64,000 bases of DNA from Ailanthus altissimus (taxonomy: Eukaryota > Streptophyta > Magnoliopsida > Sapindales > Simaroubaceae), in NCBI GenBank assembly GCA_946807835.1, contig OX327697.1, positions 1,255,001-1,319,000 of the forward strand. Direction: 5' to 3'. The notes under the pieces are model-generated. The model made no database searches. It was not told where the DNA came from and was given only the letters and a program-made list of their open reading frames with translations. Positions 23,816 through 37,333 of this stretch are shown one piece after another (position 1 is the stretch's first letter; each line of letters starts with the position of its first letter). The position numbers and the translations under genes were made by a program.

Positions 23816-26800
23816 ATGGGCAAGCAGCATAGGATCAAACGGACGGCCAAGCAAGGGAAGAACAAACAACCGCCGCCACCTAAAACCACCGCCCATTACC
23901 GGATTGCCGTGGACGCATATGAAAATGAAGACTACAATGGAGCCTTGAAAGCCATCCAGAATTTTCAGTCGGTCAACAGAAACACTGTTTTTTATCATCA
24001 CGCTGAAGCCTTTCTGCAGTACAAACTCGCCACGAAAAATGAAGATTTTGACACAGTACGCAATCACATAAACGAAGCAGCCATATCGGCTAGTCGAGCT
24101 GCAGATCTATGCGGAAACTCCATTATATTAGGTCACTTTTGTGCCTCTATGCATTATATTTTGGCATGTTTGAACGATGATTATCATGATTATGATGGGG
24201 TGATTCAACAATGTGAACAGACTCTAGCGATCAAGGATGCCAAGAAGCCGGATAGAGACAGTTTCATTTTCAAAGATTTGAGTCAAGAAATGAAAATTAA
24301 GAAAATCAATCAAGAATTGACAGAAATGATGAAGCAGTGCAGGAACAAGAAAAGGTGGGTTCCAGTTGATTCAAAGAAAAGGTTTACAGAGTTCATGAGC
24401 GAAATAAAAGACAGATTGCTGGAGACTAACAATAGAATCGAATCAGCGAGCAAATCAGTTTCTCTGCTGCCAAAGGTAGAAGACAGAAGAAAGAAACAAG
24501 CTTTGGAGAATGTTATGGCCAATTTTGGTAAACAGCAGAACGTAAAATCTTTCTGGAGTAAAATGTGTCCCAAGGAAAAAAGAAAGTTGTTTGAAGTAAG
24601 TATAGAAGATCTCAAAACACATTTGCGCTCGTTTAAAGACCATAAGGTGATGGATCTTGTGTTGGAAGCTTTAGATTTTTATAGAACGTGGAAAACATGG
24701 AAGTTTTGGGAATGTATTTATTGTTGTATTAAGTTTGGTGATTGGGAGTCTTACATGGATCACCTATATGATAATCATGGTTGGGACATTCCTTCTGATG
24801 TGCTATCATTTCTTCCACCACAAGTTGATGATGTTTCAGTGGAGATAATTGTGAAAGGTGACTGGAAACCAGTTAATACTGATGATCTGATCAAGGTGAT
24901 GGTAAAACGATTGTTATTTCGCCGTAAATGTGATAAGAACCTGTCATCTGTAGGATCCACCAGCGATCTGAAATGGCCTTCATGTAATGATAGTGAACGC
25001 ACAAATCTTCTTGCGGAAGTCCATGCCATGCTTCAGTTACTTCTCAGATGTAAATGTCTTATGCAAGACCATGTTGATTCGTTGATAGAGCTCACTATTA
25101 AGGAGCTTAAACTTCGAGCTTTGGATTCACATTTCAGGAATGTGGGCATGAAAAACCTTAAGCTTGTATGCTTTTTAGCATCATCACAGCTTTGGAGCGT
25201 GCGTCAATACTTGCAGTCTGTAGCTGATTCATTTGGTTTAAGAGAAAACCCTGAGATAGAAAACTCCATGGATGAACAACTTTATAATGATTGGGATTCT
25301 GACATGAAAGAGAAGGTCGTACTCAGTGACGACTTCTTATACCTCCTTTTGGATGATCAATTAGGAGAGCTTAATCTTGCTGATTACTTTGACTTTGTTG
25401 CTTCTATTGCAGGCAGTGATAAAATACTGTCACAGTTATATACAGGCAAAGAGGTTTGGAAAGAATTAGAGACATGGACTAGGATAAGGGGCAATCTGAA
25501 AGGACTAGCAGAGCAGTTCTTTGATATGTTTGAGTTAGAACGTTTAAATATAGTTCACATGTCTGAGGAAAGATTGGAGCATGGAAAAGAATTGAGTGCA
25601 GTAGAGAAGGTTGCGAGTATATTTGCTGAAGAGATCAAGAGAAGGGAGAAAAGTCCACAGTATGTGGTGCAAACCTATGCATCCTTGCTTAGAAAATTGC
25701 AAATGGAGCTTGAAGAGAGGACTGATAATGCTGAGAATAATTATCAGTGTGATTTAGATTTTATATCAAATATCCTGGAAAAAGACCAAACTGTTACTGC
25801 TTACCAGCTTCAAATCAAGACAAGAATGGAGGAAAACTTGAATCTATCAGATGATTGTCTGGGAAAAATAATATCTTTGTGCAAGGATCAGCTCTCAAGT
25901 ATTGTGAGTGTGTCATAACAGTATAATTTTTTTCATTCATTCAGCCAAATGATTCTTAAATTGTTGAGTTATGTTTGTTTTCTTTGTGCATGACCATGTT
26001 AAATCTCGCAGGTTTGTGTTGACAATGCAACAATAATGCAAAGTATTGAAGTTATTAAGCAATATGGTCTGCAAATTGGAGAGGTATCTGCTTGTGATTA
26101 TCGACTTATCTTGGTGCCTATATTGAAGTCACTCATCCAGGTTTGTCTTCCAATCTCTTGATGTTTCCTTAGCCATTCTCAGCAATCTTGATATTATTAC
26201 ATCTTTTCATGTTGCAATTCTGTCTTTACAGCTACGTCTGGAAGATCTGGTACATAAGGAGAGCAAGGAGAATTCTGAGGCTAACATGCATGCACTTTTA
26301 AAGGAGCTTGATGCTGAGAAGAAAATTAATGAAGAACGTAATATTATGAGACAACAACACGGACAATCCACAGATAACAAGAAGAAGGAAAAGAACAAGG
26401 GGAAGAAAGATGATGCACAGGTTAAGGATTTTATGGTTTTGTCAGTCAGTTGTTTGCTTCTTGTTTTTGCTGTGGTGTAGGTGTTCAGCTATATAATTTG
26501 TGTGAGGTAAGCTGATGTTTGATACTGTAGGGAACTGAAAGTGCCAGGAAGCCTTGGCTTCCTCAGAAAGAAGCTGATCAAGAGTAAGTCTCTGTCACAA
26601 AGTATTTGGTATTGAAGTTTGCTAAAATACTGGTTCTGGAAATTATCATGGACTTTAATTGCTACTCATATCTAGATTTATATTTATACTTAGCTTTGTT
26701 TCCAGTTCATCTGTGCCTAGCTTCAGTGACTACCCAGTTTTGGACACTGGTGATTCTACAACTGCTGATGAACAGCAAGAAAATGAAGTGGTTGATAAAA

Positions 26801-29800
26801 ATTTGGGGCATCAGATGCAAAGCCCTGGTAAATTTTTCCTCTTTTTTGATCCTATGCTTCCATTTTTAAGTTACTGATGTTCAGGTTTTCATTAGGTCTG
26901 ATTAGGCAGTTTGTTTCTAATTTCAAGAATCAGATATAAACACATTGACGTTGGGGGTGGTAATGAGATATATTTGGCGATGAAAAAGTTGGCGGTAGAA
27001 TAAAAATAATTAGTAGGGTTGCAGATGTGTCAGGTGTTATTCAAAATTAGCAAATGTAGGAAGCAAGTTCTGTGTGATTATAGTATATTAATGCATTCTT
27101 GACATTCTAAGGGGTGGTAATGAGATATATTTGGCGATGAAAAAGTTAGTGGTAGAATAAAAATAATTAGTAGGGCTGCAGATGTGTCAGGTGTTATTCA
27201 AAATTAGCAAATGTAGGAAGCAAGTTCTGTGTGATTATAGTATACTAATGCATTCTTGACATTCTAAGCTTAGAATCTCAAAATAGCATTGCTAGAAAGG
27301 CTATAACAAATGATCACAGAAACTTGGGTTATTACCCATATGAGCAGTGCTTATGTGTGTGTGTGTGTATGTTTGTTTTATGCCTTGATATACAACCAAA
27401 AGCCAAAACTTCTGTTATATTACAAACTAGACTTTAAGCAGTCAGTACTTCTGTGACTTCTCAGATTTACAAAAATTTTATTCCTAATTTTACAGTGTCA
27501 ATAGGTGACATTCATCTTCTAATAGTTAAATGACACAACTGAAATATCTTGATTATATTAACAGAGTGATTCCAAATGAGTTATTTGCTCTTCTAATTGA
27601 AATAGTTGAAACTTTCATAAGATATATTAGCTTTTGACTGTTATTTTCTGTTTAAGTTTCAGATACTATGCATGGATCCAATTCACTTGGGCTTGGACTG
27701 GAAAATAATTATGGTGACAATAATTGCTTTCTAAATGTGATTATACAGGTTTATAGTCCTGCACACAAAAGAATTTTTGGCCTTTATCGTCTTTCAGAAG
27801 TTTTATTTTTATTTTTTGTACTTGAAGGTCTTGTTTATTTTTGTTTTTCATTTCTTCAATTCTGAAAATTATGGTAATGCAGTCCCTGCAGCACTTAAGG
27901 ACATTTCACAAGAAGTTCATGAGTAGAACACATGAGCATGTTGGACGCCCCTGTGTTGTTTGTGCATTACGTTATGTATTTATTGCTCTGCACAAGGCAT
28001 CTATGAGTAATAAAACATCTGTTAGCCCATTGTCCTTGAGAAAGGCTTTGAGCCATCTCCATGCAAATGAAGTAAACAATATAAAGAATTTCCAGATGGT
28101 TTGTAGCCAGAACTTTGTTGGTTTCTCTCAAGTTTAATAACTCTATTTTATTTCTGGTTTCTTCTTTCACTGATGATAATGAAATGTTATAGGGAAAACA
28201 AAACGATCCTTTAGAAGCTTTGCAAGCTATCTTGCAACATCTTCAAAAATCATACGCTTCTGGTTGGGAATCTCTTGGTTCTGCATCAAGAATCGACTTT
28301 GGTGATACATCAAATCCTAGCTTAGTGGATGAAATTTTTGGAATGAAAATTAAGCTACAAATCAACCATGTTCATAGACTGATTCATGAATGGAGTATAT
28401 CCCAAATCGTCACAATAAGTGCCGAGGAGCTTAGAGATTTGAAGGTATGTTTTAATTAGAAAAATATTTTTCCTAAAAGAAAAGAAAAAGAAGAAGATAC
28501 AGAAATACTTCATTTAGGACTTGTAAAGGCACCACAATTGGTATGCTAGTTACATTGACTGCCATAATTTATTCCAGAGTACACATGGGAATCACTGTTT
28601 TGATGAGCTTGTCAAGCTTAAACTGGAACAAATTGCAAACATGCAAATGCAAGGTTCTAGTGATTCAACTGAAGGAGATGGAAGAATAACCCATGCTAAT
28701 GTTACTGATTGGCTTCCACCAGATGTCATCATAATAGGTACACAAATGTTAAGAAATCATCTAGTTTTGCATTTTGTTCAGTAATACTGTAACCTTCAAC
28801 TATTTGTGGCCTGGACGATCTCCTGTTTTAGGTTGTCATATTCTAAAGAACCAAGAAGTATCAGAAGTTCTCAACAATCTATCAACAACGTTAACTATTA
28901 GCATTGACTCTCAAGGATTGGATTCAAGGAACAAATATATTCTCTTTTCATTGGTAAATTCTCATGCTCTTTGATTGTATGTTGTTGAAGCTAAAATAGG
29001 AATATATGGAATATTATAAGTAGGTTCTTATTCTGTATTTTCTGGTAATATTAGTATTTCCTTGTTAGTTTTTGTTAATGGTATTAGTTTTTCCTCATTT
29101 ACTTTATGTTTTAGCCTATGTATAGGACTGTTAAGTATTCACAAAGCAATAACATAACAACATGGAGTCTTTTTAGTTTCTCTCATTTCATATGGTTTTT
29201 CTCTCTCTATTAACGTGGTAGTAGAGAATCTTTATTAACAAAATTCTAACAATTTTTCTTGTTCTTCAATTCAAGAATAACATGTTAGATCTAGAGGTAT
29301 TTCCGCCAGAATCATGATATCAATCTAACCTAACCGTACTTTGATTGGCTTCTAAGATTCTAGCACTATGAAGCCATTGTGAGATGCAACATCCTAATCA
29401 ATTATCATTGGGAATGGCCTTCATTTTACTTGTGACATCATTTGCTTTATGTGGAACTAAAAACTTTTTGAGTCTTACTGACTGGCACTTTCATCTTCTA
29501 GGTTTTCTTTCAGCCAAGTGGAAGCCATTATACTTGCTTTATTAGAACTAATGAGCATGAAAGATGTATTTGGTATAATGACACAGTAGTGGAGGTACAT
29601 TCTAACAGTTTGCAAAACTTAGTTGCAGTACACTGCTTGTTGTATTATTTTTGTAATCTAAATTGTTCTACAGGATATTGGAAGCTGGGATGACGTCTTT
29701 ATGAAGAGCATTGAAAATCACATGCAACCACACACCCTCCTTTTCAAAACGGTACAGTAGAGCTTCCTAGAATGCTTCACTAAATTATTCTCTAGCTGTT

Positions 29801-31670
29801 TTCTTAATCGTTCAACACCTGATATTTTGAATTAAACTCTTTTGTCTAGAAAATATTGGTAGAGCCATCTGACAAGGACACCACACAGAAATCTGATGCT
29901 GAAACAGAATATCTTTCAGCAGAGCATGCCCCCGACACCAAGAACAATATCAATGAAGTTTGTGATAATGTGGGGCAAAATAAAGATGAGAAGAATAAGG
30001 CAGAGGCAAAAAGGGCTGAAGAATCTAAGGTTTGAACATCTGTTTCTGTTTCTATTTCTTTTTCTTTTTGGGAAACAATTGATCAGCATATAGCTTGTGG
30101 AGTAAGCTAACATTTAAGTAACATTTTAGGCAACTGGTGATAGTGAGAACTTTGAGCACCATCAGACTGATGCAGAAGAGTAAGTACATGCTAATATGTG
30201 CTACAATATGTCAAATACTCAAATTACAGATCACTTTCATTTGAAGTTTGTTGAAGTACACTTCTAGAAAATTTTAGTTGATTGTTGCTACAGAAAATAG
30301 TTGGTCTTGATTTCTGAAGCTATCTTTTTTAAAATTTATTTTCTGGTGTTTTTCTGGTGTCTTCCTTCAGCAACAATCCAAATTCCGAGATTTGTAAGGA
30401 CAAGAAACTTCTGGAAGAAAATTCGGAGTATCAGATTAAGAGTGAAGCCAAGGGAATGTGCACTGCAAAGGGAAGTGAAAATATTGTTGAGAGTCTTGGA
30501 GAGAATGATGAAGGTGTGTCTGCTACCAACTCAAATGGTCATGAAAATAATAATGAGAATAGACTTCAAGCTGACATCAAAAAAGCTGTCCGCCTAAGCA
30601 TTGGTACTTTTCCTTTTCTCATTTACTATATGCCTATATATTCTTTTTCTTGCTTTTATACTTCTGTTTTTTATATGGTTAGTATGTGCCAATAAATAAT
30701 ATGCTGCTATGATTTATCAATAATTAGTAATGTGTTTACATAATATGATATGTATTCAACACTCTTATAAATCTTATTGATCAGTTCAGGGTTCTCTTTT
30801 ACCTTATGGCATCTTCAGATTTATAGAAGATTCTATTTGATAAAAAAATATGTCCTTTAGCTTCTCTTCTAATAATTTCTCCTTCATGTTTCCTGAATTA
30901 AACCCCAGATTCCTATGAACGACAAATTGGGACGTTACTGGCTGATGTGAAGGACGGAACCACTCCACAGTCAGATGTATACCAATATGTTATTATGCAG
31001 GTTGCATTTTGCCATTTCTTAACTAAATGATTTTATTGTCTTCTCATGATAAGTCTTCACGTTTCATCTATTTTGATTATTTGAAAATCATGTATTTGAT
31101 GCAGTCCCAGTTGAGATTGAGACAGCTTAGAAATGAGTTCATGAGTGGATGTGAACAGCAGCATCAGATACATGATAGAAACCACTGTTTTCACTCTGCA
31201 TATCTTGATTCACTTGCAGCACTGCGTATAGCATCCAGAGATGGGCCAAACGAAGTTTTTGCAATGACCAGTTTAAGCACTACAGTAAAATTGCCTATTG
31301 ATAATTTCATTGGAGAATTGCCTCTTTATCATTTCATTGAAGAGGTGGGTACAATAATAATAATACTAGAACTTTTCTCCAACACCATACCTTTTTCTTT
31401 ATTCTTTTGGATCTTTGTTTCATGTTCTGTCTTTCTCTTTTTTCTTTTCCTTTTTTATTTATTCCTTTGAAGTTAAACAAGCAAGATCAGGTTGATGAAG
31501 GCGCGACAGAGATTAATGTTCCAGAAAGTGCTTCAGAATTGGAAAATCAACTTGCTGCCATTGTCATGAACATTAAGGAAGTGTTAGAGCAGGAAAGGCA
31601 ACAGAAAGAGGCTAATCTTGTTTCCGGAAGAAAAAAGGACCTTGCAGAGAAAAATAATGGCAGAGAATGA
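23816..31670 (+). CDS. DUF627/DUF629/UCH ubiquitin hydrolase-related protein, gene B
   Basis: Exons: 23816-25903, 26012-26140, 26232-26435, 26531-26583, 26727-26827, 27663-27748, 27883-28098, 28193-28444, 28578-28737, 28832-28953, 29502-29594, 29674-29751, 29850-30029, 30130-30179, 30371-30603, 30909-31000, 31105-31344, 31473-31670; 1524 residues. It is a near-twin of gene A with the same domains and catalytic Cys880 and His1146. About ten residue changes were seen by eye, including Glu to Gln (CEQTLAIK), Lys to Ile near the exon 1 end, Pro to Leu five residues from the Cys-box core (LGLGLEN), and Trp to Leu in the second module (SQLRLRQ). The frame is open upstream to 23678, but that extension begins with TTG, not ATG, and arises from a one-base C-run deletion, so I use the conserved ATG. 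Every splice site seen in A is kept. Confidence 0.92.
26954..27267 (+). repeat. Two-copy 157-bp tandem repeat in intron 5 of gene B
   Basis: Same arrangement as at 13277-13590 of gene A, inherited through the segmental duplication. It is followed by a TG microsatellite (about 27354-27368) that is four bases longer than in A. Confidence 0.9.
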
Positions 31671-32278
31671 CGTTGTTTCCTGTTTCAAAATGTTAAAACT
31701 AGTGTGAGACATTGACATCAGTTACCTCTTCAGTTAAAACTTACTGAAACTTGAAGCACGAGATCTTGGCATTAAATTTACTCTTCTTTTTCTTGGTCAA
31801 ATGAAGTTAATACTTTGGAACTGATTCTGATATTGAAAGATGACAATTGTGGTATCACTTGGTGAAATGTGATTTTGGTGGTAAACTTGTTTGTTAGGCA
31901 TATGTGAAATCAAAGGCAAATGCACACTATTGGGTACTAAAAGAAGGAGCCATCTTATATGTTCTATTTTTCTTTCTCTAAGTCCAGTAAATACTTTGGC
32001 CATTGATGATCACTGAGAAACTGAATATATATTAAAAGGAGGGTGCTGATTACTTGAAGGCATGGTCATGCTTAGAAAGATTATTAGCGAGAGTATAAAG
32101 AACCAGCCTATGTTTTTAGCTTCTTATTGATGATTATACAAAAATTGCAATCAAATATAAGAGCTGCAGGTACATAGATAAACATTAGATTTAGTTCCTT
32201 ATAGATGATGGAAATTTGTTCCTTGGACCAAATTTGTTTAATTTCGTCTTGAATATACATAAGATAGATGGATCAAGT
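31671..32278 (+). other. 3' flank of gene B, no gene
   Basis: Homologous to 17991-18615 with several short deletions (for example near 31755 and 32215-32235). No coding potential recognised. Confidence 0.5.
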
Positions 32279-33475
32279 TGTGGTAGTGTTGAATATTGTT
32301 GGCTTAAATAATTTAATCTGGTATGTTATTTCAGTGCATAACGAGTACATTCTATATCGCGGGACTCCCTAGGTCTTACGCCTGATCTGTCAAATAAAAT
32401 TATTTCATGAGTTTGTTAGCAATGCCTCGCGCACACGTCACGGAGATAAAAATCAGCGCGTTGAACCATGCAAATTGAGATTACAACGTATACGTATAAT
32501 CCTTCCATCTTGATATTTTAGATGTGCAGGGATATAGATTATCACCGTCAAATCCCCTAGTGCTCATCTATGTCTTATCTCCAGACTCGTATCTCACTGA
32601 ACAATATGTGCAAACTCTTTGCACATATTGTTCTACCCTGACGGAACTCTTTTTCGGGATGATTGCTTGTGGCCTCAAGACTTTCTGAGAAACAGTCACG
32701 AAGCATCTGGATATTAAACTCCATATGGGAGCTGACGGATCCCATATCTGTACGCACCGAGCTCCATAAGCATCGGACCATACCCAGCGACACCCAACGG
32801 TCACACAATAAAAGGTCTGTGATATGCGTGGAACTAAAGTATGATGGATCACTTACAAGCCCACCGTGGCACTCAGGTCAAAGGACCACGTATACTACTC
32901 AATTCGAGAAGACCCTTCATTGACGGCTTATATTTGGTGTCTATCGAAGGCCCTCGTGAGTCTGTCCCATAACCAGTCCTAACTGGATACCCATATGTCA
33001 ATACGAGCTCTAAGCTCACAATCAGTCAGGAACGACCATCTATACCCTATAGGTACGACATATGCTGATCTATATATAAAAGTATCCACCGACAGACCCG
33101 TATCGGCAAAAATAGATCATGGACAATTATTTGAGAACATACTTGCGCAACTAGCATTTCTTGGCACTTGATTGCAACTCTTGCAACTATGTAGTTAATA
33201 GCATATTCCCAGGTCTATGTCCTATTACAGGCAAGGCTTCAACTCTTAGATCTGCTAAGTATTATAACCAACTAACACTTAATTGTGCTAATATTTAACA
33301 TTTATATCTCTCAGCGTGGCTGACTATGAGCCCTTATCTAAACTCTTTCAGATTTGTAACGTTACATACATAATACTATATAAATGGATATTAGCGATTT
33401 AATGAGAATGTATACTTGTATAAATATACAAGTATATGTACATTCATGGATGACACGTAAGCACCGACCCTAACA
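32279..33475 (-). repeat. Copia LTR (3' LTR side) in unit B
   Basis: Homologue of 18616-19808. TGTTAGGG on the minus strand at 33475, flanked by the polypurine tract. It differs from the unit A copy by many transitions and a few small indels. Confidence 0.8.
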
Positions 33476-33915
33476 ATCTCCCACTTGCTCTAGTGTTATT
33501 TCTAATGGTATCTCATATACATCGACTCTACGTGTTTCATAAAAACTTTTAGAGTCATGGCCTTAGAAAGTGGGTTCGCTAAATTATTTATAGAACATTT
33601 CTATAAATAATCACATCTCCTTTAGCCAAGATCCCTCTAGTCATATGAGACTCCTTTCAACATAATTAAAGTACTGGTGTCCTCTTGGCACCTCGACTTG
33701 TGCAATGACTTTATTTTATTGCAAACTTATGTGATAGGATCCATCTGTCTTGGAACTCTTCCAAGACCAACGATAAATCTATAAATCCTTACTGCTGCTT
33801 CTACTGCGTACTTATAGGTCTGCAGTGAATCCCAATATGGTATAATTCCAACTCACTTAGTATTATAGAGAATTAGCACATTCCCAGATGTAGACTCCCT
33901 ATCATATAAATCACA

Positions 33916-34116
33916 CTAGAAGTCTGACTCCATGCATTTTCTCATTTGTAAGTTGCTTTCTCTATATTTGAGAAACTTATCCTTTGTATCCTTAAGATAC
34001 TTTAGGATATGTTTAACTACCATCAAATGATGGTCACCTGAATCAGATTGAACTCGACTTGTAACTCTTACAGCTAAACTGATCTCAGATCTTAAACACA
34101 TCATAGCATACATCAA
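33916..34116 (-). pseudogene. Copia reverse transcriptase C-terminus fragment
   Basis: YAMMCLRSEISLAVRVTSRV with QSDSGDHHLMVVKHILKYLK; unit B copy of the fragment at 20249-20446. Stops surround it. Confidence 0.9.
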
Positions 34117-35661
34117 TCTCTAAAAAGCTGATGTATCTAGTGTGTTAGACACTCTCTTCAAAAGATGAACACCAGGTCTATAAGATACGTTAACTATCTT
34201 ATAGTTAACTAACTGTACCCATTTAGACACTATTGATGTGAAATGATTTGGGAGAGTCCTATGAGCTTCCTAGCTATATCTCTATAAAGTTTTATACCTA
34301 GTATAAAGAAAGCCTCTCACAAATCCTTTATGGAGAAACACTTACGAGTTACTTCTGATCGATTATAACATATTGACATCATCTCTAATGACTAGTATAT
34401 CATCAACAAAGAGCATCAAGAAGACTATCATGCTCCTACTGACCTTTCATGCACACTGGACCAGAAGTCTAGCTGGACGTAAAACCTTCAGGTTATTCCA
34501 TGAATATCTCTTACTTGAGATATCCATTCCGAAACACCTTCCTTACATCTATTTGCCAAACTTTAAAATCATAATATGTTGTAAGAGCCAATAAAATACT
34601 AATTGACTTTGCATTAATATTGGTCCAAATGTTTTTTCTTAATTGATCCCAGATCATTAAGGATTACCTTTCTAGAACCAATATAAAGTTTAGAAGATCT
34701 CTACCTTCTATCTGGCTCCCACTACCTCTTTGTAAACTCTTTACAACTAATGAGAACAATTCCCATAGATAGCTTAACCAAGTCCCTGACTTGATTCTGA
34801 TGCATAGAGTAAATTATGTTTACTTGGCTTCTTACTACTTCTAGAATCGATCTCTAACATTGACTCCTTGTAGGTCAAAGGATTATTTTCTTCTACCAAA
34901 AAAACTCAAAGTCCACCTTTAGGTATCAACCATACTTAAAAAGTGACCTAAAACTCATTTTCGACCTATTTAAAGGTGTGTTAAAAGGTCACTGTTTAAT
35001 TGAACATGAGTTTCCATCATTGGTTCATTGTTTTCTAGATTAACTTCACCAAGCTCAATCTTTTTATAATTCTCACATCCCATGAGAAACTCTTCCTCAA
35101 GAATAGTGGTATACCGAGAAACGAACACACTTTGCTTCTTTGAATCATAGAACTAGTATCCTATATAATGCATAGGATACACAATGAACCTATACTTATA
35201 CCTCTTGGGTTTGTCTATCTTGGTAAGTAACTCTTACAAAACAAGATATCCTGCTGTATAACTCTTACGTAAGCAAGACAAGCCCAAATTTTAATTTACT
35301 TAAGAAACAGCTTCCTTCATTTCTGTATCTCATATGGAATGGAAGGAACAACTTCTGATAGAACTCTACTTAACAAACAACTGTATTTGGAGCAAACACT
35401 CACAAATATAGATCGGTGACACTCATTATCGATCGGACTGTATCTAATAAATTCTGATTTCTCCTTACCAAAACATCATTATGTTATGGACAACCCAGAG
35501 GACTTTAATGAGTGAGAATCTCATTCTTCCTTAAACAAATGAAGAGCTTACTGTTAATGTACTCACTACCTCAATCTAATCGAAGAGATGTGATGTACAT
35601 TCTAGTATTTATGGTCATCTCCGTGAATGTAATACACGTGTAATATATATGTTAAGCTTAG

Positions 35662-37145
35662 TGGCAAAAAAAAAAAAAAAGAGAAAAAAAAGAAAGAAAG
35701 AATGAAGCAGCGCCGTCATATATATATATATGTTGTTTTGTTTGCTTCGTTTGAAAAGAAGCAAATAGAAACAAAGAGAAGAAGAAGCAAAAAGCGGAAG
35801 GGAAAAGAGAGAAAAGAAAGAAAGGAAAAAAGAAAAAGAAAAGAAGAAGAAAAGAAAGAAAAAGAAAGGGAAAGGGAGAAACCGAGAAGGAAGAGAAGGA
35901 AAAAGAGAAAGAGAAAGAAAAAGAAGGAAAAGAAGAAAGGAGAAAAGAAAAAAAAATAGAAAAGTTTAGAAAATTAGTTGGGTAGTTAGATTTATACCCA
36001 GTGTTTCAACGAGTAATAGTTTTATGATATTAGAATATTTATATTTTAATATTTATAATACATATCGGTACTAATGATATATTTTTATACCCTATGATAT
36101 AAGAGGTGTGCCGATAGCGGGTAGATCTTAGAATCCAGACCCAGCTCAGGATTAGCGCACTTTTGTGAGTGGATAACTATATATATTTTATATATTTTTA
36201 ATACAGTCAATTATGATTTAATTACGCGTTATCAGATTTAGTTATGATTTATTTTAGAGAGATAAATATTTATACTATTTAGTATATTCAGAAATGTTTT
36301 AGAATTTATTATAGTACAGTTTATAATTATGTTCAGTACAGAAATAATTATTTCAGAATAATTATGGTCATGATATTATATTGTAGTAGTTTTTGAACCA
36401 CCATATGCGTACCCTTCCTTTTAGTGTAGTTGCTCTGCGCATGCGTTAGACCAGTTTAGTTTGCTCTGCCCGAGCGATGTAACATTCCATCGGGTTAGAC
36501 CAGCTTAGATCCCCTGCTCTGCCTGTGCGTGAGTTACTCCGCCAGGTTAGGCCAGATTTTTTCCTAGGTACAAGTTTGGTGTGGTTTTCAGTATATATAT
36601 GTAATACATGTTTCCAGAGCTATGTTACATATATTCAGCTTGATAATAGATTTTATGATAGTTGCGCTTTCAGATTTTCAGATCCCAGTATTATGTCATG
36701 ATTTTAATTTCAGCACAGATTTTATGACAGTTCATACTTTCAGTACAAGTTTATTGATTACTCAGTATATAATTTTATGATTATTTTATCATACAGATTT
36801 ATACGTGTACAATACATATAAAGTATATGATATTTTTAGATTATGTCCACTCACTGAGCCACAAGCTCACTCTTTTTTCCATTTTTCCTATTTTTTCCCA
36901 GGTTGTCATAGGAATTGTGCAGTGTGATACAGTCATCACATTTTGAGGTTGGCCAACTTGCATAGCTGCATAAGTGTCTCAGTCTGTGTATTTGTATATG
37001 TTTTGTATATTGGAGCACATGTGTACACTTTTTGTTGAGGCAAGTAGCCTCATTGTATCATATGTATGAGTAAAGAGTATGTTAGTCACATGTTATCGCA
37101 GGACCTGCCTCGATTCTCGAGGAGGGCTCGGGTCGGGTCCTGTCA
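35662..37145 (+). mobile_element. Ty3-gypsy type solo LTR nested in the copia element
   Basis: This block interrupts copia internal sequence. It ends GGGTCGGGTCCTGTCA and contains CACTCACTGAGCC..AAGCTCACTC followed by TTTTTTCCCAGGTTG, features common in plant chromovirus (Tekay/Del-like) LTRs. The left end starts TGGCAAAAA and runs into a long A/G tract (about 35668-35957). Flanking bases CTTAG and GTGAA do not match, so the left end is uncertain. Confidence 0.6.
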
Positions 37146-37333
37146 GTGAAAATATTATTCATAAACTGGTTAAGTTTCATGGTTAGAATAGAAATCCATC
37201 CATCCTTAACCAGACAGATAATCGTCTCACGCTTATATGACTTAAACTTTAAATACCACAGCTCCGTATCATTTAAGAATTTCGATCTACACACATTTCT
37301 AATTTTATATAGTGTTAATTTATTAACTGACAT
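37146..37333 (-). pseudogene. Copia gag-pre-integrase-like fragment
   Basis: The minus-strand text ELWYLKFKSYKRETIICLVK then DGWISIL resembles the LWH.RLGHI....I..LVKDG....L pattern of the copia gag-pre-integrase domain, with the His/Cys residues largely lost. Placed by order between RT and the primer site. Tentative. Confidence 0.45.

Larger units (their letters stand above)
21816..35436 (+). repeat. Tandem segmental duplication, unit B (13.62 kb)
   Basis: This is the right-hand copy of 8115-21769. Offsets drift from 13701 to 13667 through small indels: a 24-bp deletion upstream of the gene, 4 extra bases in an intronic TG repeat near 27356, and several short deletions in the 3' flank. Beyond 35436 the copia element continues, whereas unit A is cut. 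Confidence 0.93.

Noticed and set aside
35702..35959. 85-codon Lys/Arg/Glu-rich open frame
   Set aside because: It is a by-product of an A/G tract inside a gypsy LTR. There is no homology and no conserved start.
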